Below are positions 1 to 8,891 of a DNA stretch of 64,000 nucleotides, one piece after another. The position numbers and the translations under genes were made by a program. The notes under the pieces are model-generated. The model ran no database searches. It saw nothing but the letters and a program-made list of their open reading frames with translations, and was not told the DNA's origin. Source of the DNA: Lacisediminihabitans profunda (GTDB taxonomy: Bacteria > Actinomycetota > Actinomycetes > Actinomycetales > Microbacteriaceae); contig NZ_VRMG01000008.1 in assembly GCF_008040105.1 (NCBI RefSeq), forward strand, positions 310,001-374,000, given 5' to 3'. How positions within the stretch are numbered: the stretch's first letter is position 1; the number at the start of each line of letters is the position of its first letter.

Positions 1-1
1 C

Positions 2-514
2 CTCACCATCGGGGCCATCCTGCAGCAACCGGAGAGCACCGGGGTCATCGACCTGGCCTCGAGCGATCCGCTCGCCAAGCCACTCATCGATCCGCGCTAC
101 CTCGCGGATGCCGCGGGCCGGGACCGCGAGACGCTGATGGCCGGGCTCGCCATCTGCGAGCGCCTGCTTCAGCAGCCGGCGCTGCGTGCGGTGAGCGGCC
201 CGCACTTCCTGATGCCGGAGGGCGCGGATGCCATGACCCCGGCGGCGAGGGACGCGATCGCGATCGAACGCCACGCCCACACCCTGTACCACCCCGTCGG
301 CACCGCGAGGATGGGCTCGGATGCCGGCTCGGTCGTGGACGAGCAGTTGCGGGTGCGCGGCGTCGACGGCCTCCGAGTGGCGGACGCGTCCGTCATGCCG
401 ATGATCATCCGCGGCCATACCAACGCCCCGTCGATCGTGATCGGCGAGCGAGCTGCCGATCTGCTCGCGGAGGCCTGGGCCGCCAGCACCGCGGGCGCCA
501 CGGCACGCGCCTAG
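2..514 (+). CDS. GMC family FAD-dependent oxidoreductase, C-terminal part (5' end outside window)
   Basis: The reading frame is open from the first bases to a TAG at 512-514, so only the C-terminal ~170 residues are present. They match the GMC_oxred_C domain of choline dehydrogenase-like flavoenzymes: LIDPRYL early, then the catalytic His region YHPVGTARMG, then RVADASVMP and the FAD-contacting tail GHTNAPSIVIGERAA. The family oxidises alcohols using FAD. An SDR gene follows 31 bp downstream, so the two may form an oxidation pair. Substrate cannot be read from the fragment. It is a remote candidate for the 4-pyridoxate dehydrogenase missing from the B6 cluster 22 kb away, since that enzyme is also a GMC protein, but nothing local supports this. 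Confidence 0.88.
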   Translation, partial: LTIGAILQQPESTGVIDLASSDPLAKPLIDPRYLADAAGRDRETLMAGLAICERLLQQPALRAVSGPHFLMPEGADAMTPAARDAIAIERHAHTLYHPVGTARMGSDAGSVVDEQLRVRGVDGLRVADASVMPMIIRGHTNAPSIVIGERAADLLAEAWAASTAGATARA

Positions 515-545
515 CGGCCGCGGCGATGGCGGGAAGGGAGCGCCG

Positions 546-1400
546 GTGAAGACGATCCTCGTCACGGGTGCCAATCGGGGCATCGGGCGGCTCGCCGCGG
601 CCGAGTTGCTGAGGCGCGGTGATCGGGTCATCCTCACCGCCCGCAACCCGGACCGCGCCGCAGCGTTGCGCTCGGAGCTCTCGGCTGAGATCGCCTCGGG
701 TCGCGCGCAGGTGCGTCCACTCGACCTCGCATCCTTCGCGAGTGTGCGCGGGCTCTCCGCGGAGCTCATCGCCGACGGGGAGAGGCTCGACGCGATCGTG
801 CACAACGCCGGCACCCTCTCTCCCCCACCGGTTCGCACGATCACCGAGGACGGCATCGAACAGACCCTGCAGATCCACGCGGTGGCGCCGTGGCTGTTGA
901 GCACGCTCCTGCTGCCCGCGCTCGCCCGACCGTCCCGGCTCGTCTTCCTCGGGTCGAGCCTGCACCTGCCGAACAGCCGCGGTGTTCCCGTTCGCTTCAG
1001 CTTCGACGACCCGTTCCTGGTCGAGGGCTACCACCCGGAACGCGCCTACAAGAACGCCAAGCTGGCCCAGCTCTGGGTGGTGCGCGAGTGGGAACGCCGG
1101 CACGGAGCCGAGGGAGTGCACGCCGACGACCTCTGCCCCGGCTTCGTGCCGATCACTGCCTCCGCCAACACTCGAGGATTCATGAGGGTGCTGCTGCGCC
1201 GGGTGATGCCGATAATGCCGTTCGCGACCTCACCGCAGGCGGCCGCGCGGCTCGAGGCAGACTGGGCGGAACGCGATCCCACCATTCCCGGCGGGGCATA
1301 CTTCGATGGCGGCACTCCGACGCAGCCGAGCGAAGACGCCCGGGATGACGACACGGCGCGATCGTTCTGGGCGCTGCTCGAGGCGTGGGCCCCCGTCTAG
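546..1400 (+). CDS. SDR family NAD(P)-dependent oxidoreductase (retinol dehydrogenase-like)
   Basis: This 284-residue short-chain dehydrogenase has the cofactor motif TGANRGIG at residues 7-14, a DLAS acidic/adenine segment near 60 and HNAG near 95. The catalytic tyrosine and lysine appear as YKNAK near residue 168. The length and the YKNAK-type active site resemble the retinol dehydrogenase/WW-oxidoreductase-like SDRs that act on carbonyl or hydroxyl groups with NADP(H). The start is a GTG preceded by GGGAAGGAG. It lies 31 bp after the GMC gene on the same strand, so co-transcription is likely. No substrate can be assigned. Confidence 0.85.
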   Translation: MKTILVTGANRGIGRLAAAELLRRGDRVILTARNPDRAAALRSELSAEIASGRAQVRPLDLASFASVRGLSAELIADGERLDAIVHNAGTLSPPPVRTITEDGIEQTLQIHAVAPWLLSTLLLPALARPSRLVFLGSSLHLPNSRGVPVRFSFDDPFLVEGYHPERAYKNAKLAQLWVVREWERRHGAEGVHADDLCPGFVPITASANTRGFMRVLLRRVMPIMPFATSPQAAARLEADWAERDPTIPGGAYFDGGTPTQPSEDARDDDTARSFWALLEAWAPV

Positions 1401-1542
1401 GTCGTGGACCCCGACCCCGTCGCGGCCGCCTCGGCTGCCCTCCGCCGCATGCCGGTCGCCGCGACGATGTTCGCCGGAGGCTGGACCTTCTCGGCCCTCT
1501 GGTTGTGCCGCCCAGCTGTGCCGCTCGCGTCGGTCGGGCCGA

Positions 1543-1805
1543 GTTCTGCAGGACGGGCCCCGGAGGCGTGGGAGCCCACCCCGCAGACTCTGGTTATGCA
1601 GGACAGCTTGTGCAGGACACGGCAGGGGTGTGGCAACCCGAACGGTCCTGGTCTGCAGGACGTTTCCGTCGATTCTGCACCTTTCGTCCTCGCCATCCGC
1701 CCGAGGCGTCCTGCACAACCCGTCGAGCCGTCCTGCACAACCCGTCCTGCACAACTGGAGTCTGCGGGGCGGGCACCCGTGGACGCCGGCACCGTCCTGC
1801 ACAAC
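1543..1805. repeat. Large imperfect inverted repeat made of eight copies of a 12-mer (GTTGTGCAGGAC)
   Basis: The 464 bp gap between two convergent genes carries four forward copies of G(T/C)T(G/C/A)TGCAGGAC-like 12-mers at 1543, 1593, 1607 and 1650. Four reverse-complement copies, GTCCTGCACAAC, lie at 1708, 1730, 1744 and 1794. In each arm the first three copies have identical spacing (50 bp, then 14 bp). The 38 bp between copies one and two also match across arms, sharing CCCCGCAGACTC. This is a single long degenerate palindrome that could fold into a cruciform or a multi-hairpin RNA. Overlapping open frames on both strands look non-coding. It could be a mini mobile element, a boundary or bidirectional terminator structure, or a protein-binding array. 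Nothing else is seen in 1401-1864. Confidence 0.8.
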
Positions 1806-1864
1806 GCCATCCCGGGCAAGGCGGACCGCCGCGCCGGCCCCGATCCCCCGCGAGGCGGCGCCGC

Positions 1865-2731
1865 TCAGGACAGGATGTCCTTGCTGCTGAACCGGCCGTA
1901 GGCGAGGGCCGCGAAGACGAGCACGTAGGCGGCCTGCAGGATGGCGTTGTTGCCGAAGGAGTCCCACGAGATCGGCTGGCGCAGAAGGTCGCCGAAGCCC
2001 AGCCAGTAGTGGCTGAAGAGCCACGGATGCAGCCAGTCCAGTTGCGGCAGCGAGTCGAGTACCTGCGACACGACGGCGAGCACGATGGTGGAGGCCATCG
2101 CCCCGACCGGCACGTCGGTGAGGGTGGAGATGAAGAGCCCGATCGCGGAGAGCCCGATCAGCGAGACCGAGATGTAGGCCGCGACCAGCAGTGAGCGGAG
2201 CAGGGATTCGCCGACACTGATGGTGTCGCCGGACAGCAGGGTCACCGGGCCGACCGGGAAGAGGGCGATTCCGATGGCCGCGCCGGCCACGGCGACGGCG
2301 AGCGTGGCGGCGACGCAGAACACCACCGCCGCGGCGAACTTCACGAGCAGAAGCCGGACGCGTCCGGCGGGCGCCACGAGCAGGTAGCGCAGGGTACCGG
2401 CGCTCGCCTCGCCCGCGATCGTGTCGCCGGCGACGACGCCGACGGTGAGTGGCAGGAAGAGCGGCACGCAGACGATGAGCCCGACGGCCCCCACGAACAG
2501 TCCGTTCTGGGTGATCTGGTCGAGGAAGGCCGGCCCGCGGCCGGGCGGCGGTGTGGCCGAGGAGAGGCGCACGGCGAGCGCGATGAGGATCGGCACCGCC
2601 GCGAGGGCCAGCAGCATCGCCCAGGTGCGACGCCGACGAAACAGCACAGAGAGTTCGGAGGCGAGCAGCGCCCAGCCGACCGCGGGCCGGCTGCGCAGGA
2701 GTTGGCTACTGGGCAATGTCGAACCCCTCAC
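1865..2731 (-). CDS. ABC-2 type transporter permease
   Basis: The 288-residue protein has about six predicted membrane segments: residues ~38-58, 80-105, 130-155, 175-200, 210-232 and 262-280. This is the pattern of ABC-2 family exporter permeases (ABC2_membrane). The reading frame starts at a GTG that overlaps the end of the upstream ATPase gene by 26 bp, implying translational coupling; a TTG five codons in is an alternative start. With the ATPase and the LolA/RseB-like secreted protein it forms a three-gene operon. The likely role is export, or extraction of a lipid, peptide or drug from the membrane; the substrate is unknown. Confidence 0.85.
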   Translation of the reverse strand: MRGSTLPSSQLLRSRPAVGWALLASELSVLFRRRRTWAMLLALAAVPILIALAVRLSSATPPPGRGPAFLDQITQNGLFVGAVGLIVCVPLFLPLTVGVVAGDTIAGEASAGTLRYLLVAPAGRVRLLLVKFAAAVVFCVAATLAVAVAGAAIGIALFPVGPVTLLSGDTISVGESLLRSLLVAAYISVSLIGLSAIGLFISTLTDVPVGAMASTIVLAVVSQVLDSLPQLDWLHPWLFSHYWLGFGDLLRQPISWDSFGNNAILQAAYVLVFAALAYGRFSSKDILS

Positions 2732-3683
2732 CGGTGAGTGCCACGAAGCGGTCTTCGAGGCTCGCCCGCTCGATCGAGAATCCGCGGACCCGCACGCCGT
2801 CCGACACGAGGGCCGCGACGATCGAATCGGGATCGGTCAGCTCGTCGTTCAGCGGCGCGGTGACCGTCGCCGCGGCGGCCGTCCCGTCGGAATCGTCCAC
2901 GCTGGCCGGCGACAGCCCGAGGCGCTCGAACACTCGCGCTGCAGCATCCGGGTCCGGTGTGAGCACGCGCACCTGCGGCTGGCCCACGCGTCGAAGCTCG
3001 TCGAGCGTGCCCTGGGCCACCAGGTTGCCCACGCTCATCACCGCCGCGTGGGTGCAGATCTGCTCGATCTCGGCGAGCAGATGGCTCGAGACGAAGACGG
3101 TGGTGCCCTCGGCGGCGAGAGAACGCACGAGGCTGCGAACCTCGCGTGTGCCCTGCGGGTCGAGCCCGTTCGTCGGTTCGTCGAGCACGAGGAGCTCGCG
3201 CGGGGTGAGCAGGGCGTTCGCGATTCCCAGCCGCTGCTTCATGCCGAGGGAGTACGCGTGAACCTTCTTGCGCGCGGCGTGGCCGAGCCCCACCCGTTCG
3301 AGTGCGCTGTCGACCCTGGCGCGCCGGGTGGCAGAGGGCGCGTAGCGGTCGGCGGTGTCCAGCCGGTTCAGGTTGGCCGCGCCCGAGAGGTACGGATAGA
3401 AGCCCGGTCCCTCCACCAGTGCGCCGACCCGCGGCAGCACGTCGCGCAGGTCACCAGACATATCGTGGCCGAGCAGGCGCACGGTGCCGCTCGTGGGCAC
3501 GGCGAGGCCCAGCAGCATCCGGATGGTCGTGGTCTTGCCGGACCCGTTGGGGCCGAGGAAGCCGAACACCGCGCCGCGAGGCACTGTCAAGTCGATGCCG
3601 TTCACCGCCGCATAGCTTCCGAAACGCTTGGTCAGCCCGTGCGTTTCGATCGCCGGTTCGCCGGAGGCGGCATCGCCCGTCAC
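2706..3683 (-). CDS. ABC transporter ATP-binding protein (exporter type)
   Basis: The 325-residue ATPase has Walker A GPNGSGKTT near residue 45, signature YSLGMKQR near 143, Walker B LLVLDEPTNGLD near 163, and the switch His in SSHLL near 200. A ~100-residue C-terminal extension follows, typical of the CcmA/NatA/DrrA group that pairs with ABC-2 permeases. Its GTG start overlaps the TGA of the upstream LolA-like gene (GTGA, 4 bp), and its 3' end overlaps the permease gene by 26 bp. These overlaps show tight coupling of the three products. The C-terminal domain is the kind that contacts the permease partner. Confidence 0.93.
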   Translation of the reverse strand: MTGDAASGEPAIETHGLTKRFGSYAAVNGIDLTVPRGAVFGFLGPNGSGKTTTIRMLLGLAVPTSGTVRLLGHDMSGDLRDVLPRVGALVEGPGFYPYLSGAANLNRLDTADRYAPSATRRARVDSALERVGLGHAARKKVHAYSLGMKQRLGIANALLTPRELLVLDEPTNGLDPQGTREVRSLVRSLAAEGTTVFVSSHLLAEIEQICTHAAVMSVGNLVAQGTLDELRRVGQPQVRVLTPDPDAAARVFERLGLSPASVDDSDGTAAAATVTAPLNDELTDPDSIVAALVSDGVRVRGFSIERASLEDRFVALTGEGFDIAQ

Positions 3684-4744
3684 GGGGCCGAGGCCACGGC
3701 CTGGAGACGCTCGACCGGAACGGAGCCGGCGAACACGCGCCCGTCGTTCGTGACGAGCACGTTGACCAGGGCGGTGTGGAAGAGGTGCCCGCCGGCCACC
3801 GTGGTGGTGAGCTTGCCGAACAGGGGCGAACTGGTGAGCTTCGCGGTCTCGGCGCCGGCCGGCATCGAGAGCACCGCATCCCAGCCGCTGCCGATCATGC
3901 TGGGCTTGACCGCATCCGTCTCCGGCCTGAGCGGCTTCATCGCGCCCTGGTGGCTCGGCATCGCCTGTTCCTTCACCTTCGCGCCGACGGGCGGCGTGAA
4001 GGAGAACACGTCGGCGGATGGCGCCGCTAGGGTGAGGGACGAGAACGCGACGCTGAACGCCGGGTCCTTCTGCCCGCGCGCGGCGAGCTGGACGCTCAGC
4101 GGGAGTCCGGTCTCGGAGTCGACTGCGATGGACACGGAGCCGACGAGGGTTCCGGTCGCGCGCGGCGTGAGCACGAGATCGTATGCCGTGCGGCCGGCGA
4201 CACGGGTGTCGTTGCCCACGCTGACCGTGGTCGTCGAGTCCACCGCGGCGAGCAGCTTCGTGGCCAGTTCGCCGGGCGTCTTCACCTCACCGGTCGTGGC
4301 TCCCGGTCGCTTGTTGGTCCGCGCCGGAAGCGTGGAGTGGATCGCGGTGTTGTCGCGGGAGCTGTACAGCCAGACGTCGCTGCCGTTGCGGATCACGTCA
4401 CGCTCCGCGAGCTTGTCCATCACCTGCGCCCGAGCCTTGGTCGGCCCATCGAGATAGACCCGCGCGGTGTATGAACTCGACAGGAGGCCGAGGGCGGATG
4501 ACGCGGCCGAGTCCGATCCGGTTCCGGTCGTCGGCAGCTGCGGCAGTCCGAGATTGGAGGTCTGCTCGATCGTGCCGGAGAGCGAGCCGACGTGGCTCCG
4601 GGCGACGAGCGCGAGCACCTGTTGCGGCGTCTTCGTCGGGAGATCGACGGCGGCGCTCGCGGTGAGAGGAACGGCGATCGCCGCGGAGGCGATCACGGCG
4701 ACGACGACGCCGGCGGGAACCCATCTCTTCCAGGCCCGATTCAT
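3680..4744 (-). CDS. LolA/RseB-like secreted protein (outer membrane lipoprotein carrier fold family)
   Basis: The 354-residue protein begins with an export signal: basic MNRAWKRW, then a hydrophobic stretch to about residue 30 ending ASA. The body has the repeated beta-strand pattern of the LolA/LppX/RseB fold, a concave half-barrel that binds lipid or acyl chains (motifs SGTIEQ, DGPTKARAQV, GSDVWLYSS, YDLVLTPR, GLPLSVQL). The ATG at 4744 is preferred over the GTG at 4753 because GAAAGGG sits eight bases upstream of it. The gene is first in an operon with an ABC ATPase and permease, so it may deliver or chaperone their substrate outside the membrane, or modulate the exporter. The specific ligand is unknown. 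Confidence 0.78.
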   Translation of the reverse strand: MNRAWKRWVPAGVVVAVIASAAIAVPLTASAAVDLPTKTPQQVLALVARSHVGSLSGTIEQTSNLGLPQLPTTGTGSDSAASSALGLLSSSYTARVYLDGPTKARAQVMDKLAERDVIRNGSDVWLYSSRDNTAIHSTLPARTNKRPGATTGEVKTPGELATKLLAAVDSTTTVSVGNDTRVAGRTAYDLVLTPRATGTLVGSVSIAVDSETGLPLSVQLAARGQKDPAFSVAFSSLTLAAPSADVFSFTPPVGAKVKEQAMPSHQGAMKPLRPETDAVKPSMIGSGWDAVLSMPAGAETAKLTSSPLFGKLTTTVAGGHLFHTALVNVLVTNDGRVFAGSVPVERLQAVASAP

Positions 4745-4854
4745 GACAGACACCCTTTCGGCGCGGCACGACGGCCACGCGTAGTGCCGAAATTACACCC
4801 GGTTGCTCACAATTTGCTGGGCAGAAGGGCCCGCTATCCACGGCATCCCAGCCA

Positions 4855-5667
4855 CTAGATCCGGCTGCTCACCGAGTCGCCCGACAGGCGCTGCGCAAGC
4901 CAGACCGGGACGATCGCCACGATGGTGAGCACCGCCGCGACCACGTTCACGACGGGCGCCTGGTTGGGTCGGAACAGGTTGCCGAAGATCCACAGCGGAA
5001 GGGTCTGCACCTGGGGCCCGGCCGTGAAAGTCGTGACCACGATTTCGTCGAAGCTCAGGGCGAAGGCGAGCAGAGCCCCGGCGATGAGCGCCCCGCGAAC
5101 CCCGGGGATGGTCACCCGCCAGAAGGTCTGCCAGCCGGTGGCGCCGAGGTCGGCCGAGGCCTCCTCGAGGGCGGTCCCCATCCGGCGGAGCCGCGCCTGC
5201 ACGTTGTTGAACACGATCACGATACAGAAGGTGGCGTGCCCGATGATCACCGTGGCGATGCCGAGGCCGACCCCGAACGGGCCGAGCACCGAGGTGAAGG
5301 TGGCATTGAGGGCGATGCCGGTAACGATGCCGGGAAGGGTGATCGGCAGCACCACGAGGAAGCTGATCGTCGAACGCCCGAAGAAGCGGTAGCGCTGCAC
5401 CGCGAACGCCGCCATCGTGCCAAGGATGAGGGCGATTCCCGTGGCGAACAGGCCGGCGAACACCGATGTGCCGAGGGCGGCGAGCGCTCCGGAGCTGCCC
5501 GCAGCCTTCTGCCACCACTCGAGGGTGAGGCCGGAGGGCGGAAACCCGAACGTGCGAGACGAGTTGAACGAGTTCAGCACGATGAGCAGGAGCGGCAGGT
5601 AGAGGATCGCCAGCCCGATCACCATGAAGACGACGAGGCTGCGGCGAAGGCCGGCGGGGAGTCTCAT
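4855..5667 (-). CDS. potC: Polyamine-type ABC transporter permease (PotC-like)
   Basis: The 270-residue inner-membrane permease has six predicted transmembrane helices. The family coupling loop appears as EEASADLGATGWQTFWRVTIP near residue 170 (EAA motif). The N-terminal stretch YLPLLLIVLNSFNSS is typical of PotC-type subunits of spermidine/putrescine importers. Its ATG overlaps the TGA of the other permease gene by one base, the usual PotB-PotC coupling. It is the last gene of an operon that reads potA-potD-potB-potC. Polyamine specificity is inferred from family resemblance; related importers carry other small cations or iron, so the ligand needs a binding assay. Confidence 0.88.
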   Translation of the reverse strand: MRLPAGLRRSLVVFMVIGLAILYLPLLLIVLNSFNSSRTFGFPPSGLTLEWWQKAAGSSGALAALGTSVFAGLFATGIALILGTMAAFAVQRYRFFGRSTISFLVVLPITLPGIVTGIALNATFTSVLGPFGVGLGIATVIIGHATFCIVIVFNNVQARLRRMGTALEEASADLGATGWQTFWRVTIPGVRGALIAGALLAFALSFDEIVVTTFTAGPQVQTLPLWIFGNLFRPNQAPVVNVVAAVLTIVAIVPVWLAQRLSGDSVSSRI

Positions 5668-6548
5668 CAGACGTTCTCCAGCGCGCCGGTGCGCCTCATG
5701 GCCAGCAGGTAGAGCACGATGGCGGCGAGCGGGATGAGGGAGAGCGCCGCCGCCAGGGGCTGGTCGTTGGCCGTGACGAGCTGGCCGTAGATCACGTTGG
5801 CGATCATCTGGGTCTTGCCGCCGACGATCCCGACCGCGATGTAGTCACCGAGCGTGAGCGAGAAGGTGAAGATCGAACCTGCCGCGATCGCGGGGAAGAC
5901 GAGCGGCAGCGCCACCGATCGGAGGGTGCGCCAGGCCCCGGCGCCGAGATCGAAGCTCGCCTCGAACAGCGAGTCTGACACCCGGTCGAACCCGGCGAAC
6001 ACCGGGATGATCATGTACGGCAGCCAGAGGTAGGCGAGGGTGATCACGGTCGCGGGGAGGCCGTACCCCGGCGAGTTTCCGCCGCTCACCCAGTCGATGG
6101 GTCCATTGGGGGCGAGCAGAACCCGCCACGCGTAGGCCTTCACGAGATAGCTCGCCCAGAGCGGCGTCGTGACGGCAACCACGAGGATGATGCGCACCCG
6201 AGGCGAGGCGACCTTCGCCATGTAGAGCGCGAGGGGCAGCGCGATCACGGCGTCGATCACGGTGACGCCGACCGCGATGAGCAGTGTGCGCAGGGCGACC
6301 GTGCCGTAGAGCGGATTGGTGAAGAGCTCGGCGAAGTTCGCGAGCGAGTACGACTGCACGACCTTGCCGGTGAACCCGTCCACGCTCCAGAACGCCGAGA
6401 GCAGCATGACCGCGATCGAGCCGAGGTACATGACGACCAGCCAGAGCATCGGCGCGCCCAACAGGAGCACCAGTCTGGTCTTCGGCCTGGTGGCGAAGAA
6501 CGCCGTGAGGGCGCCGCGCCGGTCGCGAGGGGCGACCGGCCGCGCCAC
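5667..6548 (-). CDS. potB: Polyamine-type ABC transporter permease (PotB-like)
   Basis: About 293 residues with six predicted membrane helices. The coupling loop reads EASFDLGAGAWRTLRSVALP near residue 210, as in PotB-like subunits. A larger N-terminal extracytoplasmic region follows the first helix, the usual difference between PotB and PotC. A GTG at 6572 would overlap the binding-protein gene by 22 bp but lacks a ribosome site. The GTG at 6548 has AAGGG six bases upstream and is chosen here. It sits between the substrate-binding protein and the PotC-like permease and forms the membrane channel with the latter. Confidence 0.87.
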   Translation of the reverse strand: MARPVAPRDRRGALTAFFATRPKTRLVLLLGAPMLWLVVMYLGSIAVMLLSAFWSVDGFTGKVVQSYSLANFAELFTNPLYGTVALRTLLIAVGVTVIDAVIALPLALYMAKVASPRVRIILVVAVTTPLWASYLVKAYAWRVLLAPNGPIDWVSGGNSPGYGLPATVITLAYLWLPYMIIPVFAGFDRVSDSLFEASFDLGAGAWRTLRSVALPLVFPAIAAGSIFTFSLTLGDYIAVGIVGGKTQMIANVIYGQLVTANDQPLAAALSLIPLAAIVLYLLAMRRTGALENV

Positions 6549-6550
6549 CG

Positions 6551-7753
6551 CTAGCCCTTGATCTTCTGCCACGCGTCAACCCACTGGGCGTAGGTCGTGC
6601 AGTCGCTCTTGCCGCTGCCGTCCACGCACTGCTTCTGCGGGGTGGTCCAGTAGTGGATCTTCGACGCGTAGGCCGAGTCGAGCGCGTGGAAGGTGGTGCA
6701 GAACGCGGGGTCCGAGGTCTGCTTGCAGGCGAGGGTCTGCGCGGGCGCCTCGCCGAACCACTCGGCGACCTGGGCATTGGCCTTCGCGCTCGTGATGTAG
6801 TCCATCCACTTATACATGCAGTTGGGGTGCTTGGCCTTGGCCGACACCATCCACGTGTCCGACCAGCCGGTGGCGCCCTCCTTGGGCACGACCGTGTCCA
6901 CCTTGACCTTCGCGTCGGAGTTGACCAGGTTGGCGATCACCTGCCACGTCGTGCCGACCACCGAGGTGCCGGACTCGAAGGCCTGCACCTCCTTGGTGTA
7001 GTCGGCCCAGTACTCGCCGACGTTGCCGGCCTGCTCCGTCAGCACTTTAACGGCGGCGTCGAGCTGCTTCTGGGTGAGGGAGTACGGGTCCTTGATGCCG
7101 AGGGACGGGTCCTTCGTCATCAGGTACAGCGCGGCATCCGCGATGTAGATCGGGGAGTCGTAGGCGGTGACCTTGCCCTTGTAGGCGCTGGACTTGTCGA
7201 AGACGACCGACCAGGAGTCGGGGGCCGGGGTCACGACGCTCGGGTTGTACATCAGGAGATTGGCCCCCCAGCCGTGCGGGATGCCGTACATCTGCTTGTT
7301 CACCGAGTTCCACGACTTGTCCTTCAGGAACGGTGAGATCGTCGCGTAGTTGGGCACGAGCTTCGTGTTCACCGGGGCGACATCGCCCGCGTAGACGAGC
7401 CGGAGCGTGGCGTCGCCGGAGGCGGACACTCCGTCGTACTGTCCGGTGCGCATGAGCTGAACCATGGCATCCGAGGTGTCGCCGATGGTCGTGTTGACCT
7501 TGCAGCCGCTCTGCTGCTCGAACGGGTGCACCCAGTCCACAGTCGGGTCGTTCGACCCGTCTTCGGCATACCCCGCCCAGGCGACGAGATTGAGCTGTCC
7601 CTCGCCGGCGCCAAGTTTTTGCAGCATGGCGACCTTGGGCGGCGGCGCACCCTGCGAACTCGTGCTCGGCGTAGACGTCGAACAACCGGTGAACAGCATG
7701 GCGGTCGTCAGCGCTACGGCGCCTGCACTCAGCGCCAGAAATCTTCTCTTCAT
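6551..7753 (-). CDS. potD: Polyamine-type ABC transporter substrate-binding lipoprotein (PotD/F-like)
   Basis: The 400-residue protein starts MKRRFLALSA with a hydrophobic segment and a lipobox LFTGC (Cys24), so it is an extracellular lipid-anchored binding protein. The mature part has the fold of extracellular solute-binding family 8/1 proteins: NLVAWAGYAEDG at the start of the first lobe and YGIPHGWGANLLMYNP near 160. The acidic and aromatic residues typical of polyamine pockets are scattered through it. It lies 40 bp downstream of the ATPase gene and directly upstream of the permeases. It would capture the ligand and deliver it to PotB/PotC. The exact ligand is not provable from sequence. 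Confidence 0.88.
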   Translation of the reverse strand: MKRRFLALSAGAVALTTAMLFTGCSTSTPSTSSQGAPPPKVAMLQKLGAGEGQLNLVAWAGYAEDGSNDPTVDWVHPFEQQSGCKVNTTIGDTSDAMVQLMRTGQYDGVSASGDATLRLVYAGDVAPVNTKLVPNYATISPFLKDKSWNSVNKQMYGIPHGWGANLLMYNPSVVTPAPDSWSVVFDKSSAYKGKVTAYDSPIYIADAALYLMTKDPSLGIKDPYSLTQKQLDAAVKVLTEQAGNVGEYWADYTKEVQAFESGTSVVGTTWQVIANLVNSDAKVKVDTVVPKEGATGWSDTWMVSAKAKHPNCMYKWMDYITSAKANAQVAEWFGEAPAQTLACKQTSDPAFCTTFHALDSAYASKIHYWTTPQKQCVDGSGKSDCTTYAQWVDAWQKIKG

Positions 7754-7793
7754 GGGGCACCTCTCTCGGGTCGTGCTGTGGTGGGTCGGGGAT

Positions 7794-8891
7794 TCAGACG
7801 GTGATGCTCCGCATGGCGCTCTCGTGCCAGGTCAGTCCGATCGGGTCGCCGCGACGTACGACCCCGCCGTCCGGGCTGTGCGCGTTGAGGACCGTCGCGG
7901 TGAGGATGAGCCCCTCCGGGCCGGCGACGACGATGCGGGTGGTGGACCCCGCGTAGACGACGTCCTGAACGACTCCCGCGACGGTGAGCGAGCCGGGGGC
8001 CGTGGCCGAGCCGCTCGGGGCGACGGCGATCTTCTCCGGGCGCACGGCGAAGGCGCCGTCTCGGCCGACGATCGCGCGGGCCGCCGCCCCGCTGATCACG
8101 TTCGACGAGCCGACGAACCCGGCGACGAACTGGGTGGCCGGGTTCTCGTAGACCTCTTCGGCCCGACCGACCTGTTCGATGCGGCCGTTGTTGAACACGG
8201 CGAGGCGGTCGCAGAGGGTGAGGGCCTCATCCTGGTCGTGGGTAACGAAGAGGAATGTGATTCCCACCTCGCGCTGGATCGCCTTGAGTTCGAGCTGCAT
8301 CTGCTCGCGGAGCTTGAGGTCGAGCGCGCCGAGCGGCTCATCGAGCAGCAGCACCCGGGGCCGGTTGACCAGGGCCCTGGCGAGGGCGACCCGCTGGCGC
8401 TGGCCACCGGACAGTTGCGTCGGCTTGCGCCTTCCGTGCTCGCCGAGCCGCACCATGTCGAGGGCCTCCCCCACGCGGCGGGCCCGCTCCGCCCTGGGCA
8501 CCCGGTGCACGAGCAGCCCGTACTCCACGTTCTGGGCGACGGTCATGTGCGGAAAGAGCGCGTAGTCCTGGAAGACCGTGTTCACGTCTCGACGGAACGG
8601 CGGGAGCGTCGTAGCATCGACGCCGCCCAGGAAGACGGACCCGGAGGTCGGCTGCTCGAAGCCGGCGATCATCCGCAAGACCGTCGTCTTGCCCGAGCCG
8701 GATGGGCCGAGCATGGCGAAGAACTCGCCATCCGCGATGTCGAGGTCGATGCCGTCGACCGCCGTGACCGCGCCGAAGGTCTTGCGAAGCGCACGCAGCG
8801 ACACCTGCGGAACAGCGGCGGAATTCGTCGCCCGATCCGCGTGCTCGAACTCGTCGACGGTCGCCTTGGCTATCCGCGAATCACTCACCAC
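7794..8891 (-). CDS. potA: Polyamine-type ABC transporter ATP-binding protein (PotA-like)
   Basis: The 365-residue ATPase has Walker A GPSGSGKTT near residue 61, a Q-loop, signature LSGGQRQRVALARAL near 164 and Walker B VLLLDEPLGALD near 184. A C-terminal TOBE domain of about 120 residues follows, which defines the CUT1/PotA/FbpC importer group. Two consecutive GTG codons at 8891 and 8888 follow AAGAGG; the second has the better spacing. It is the first gene of the importer operon, and its promoter region is shared divergently with an exporter operon at 9067. Confidence 0.92.
   Translation of the reverse strand: MVSDSRIAKATVDEFEHADRATNSAAVPQVSLRALRKTFGAVTAVDGIDLDIADGEFFAMLGPSGSGKTTVLRMIAGFEQPTSGSVFLGGVDATTLPPFRRDVNTVFQDYALFPHMTVAQNVEYGLLVHRVPRAERARRVGEALDMVRLGEHGRRKPTQLSGGQRQRVALARALVNRPRVLLLDEPLGALDLKLREQMQLELKAIQREVGITFLFVTHDQDEALTLCDRLAVFNNGRIEQVGRAEEVYENPATQFVAGFVGSSNVISGAAARAIVGRDGAFAVRPEKIAVAPSGSATAPGSLTVAGVVQDVVYAGSTTRIVVAGPEGLILTATVLNAHSPDGGVVRRGDPIGLTWHESAMRSITV

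Noticed and set aside
1404-2024. Several overlapping frames on both strands in the inverted repeat region
   Set aside because: They repeat CTG/GCA-rich 12-mer translations and extend into neighbouring genes out of frame; no ribosome site or family.
2421-4457. 678-residue plus-strand open frame over the ABC and LolA-like genes
   Set aside because: It is antisense to three well-supported genes, has Arg/Gly/Ala-biased composition and no family motif; high GC leaves long shadow frames.
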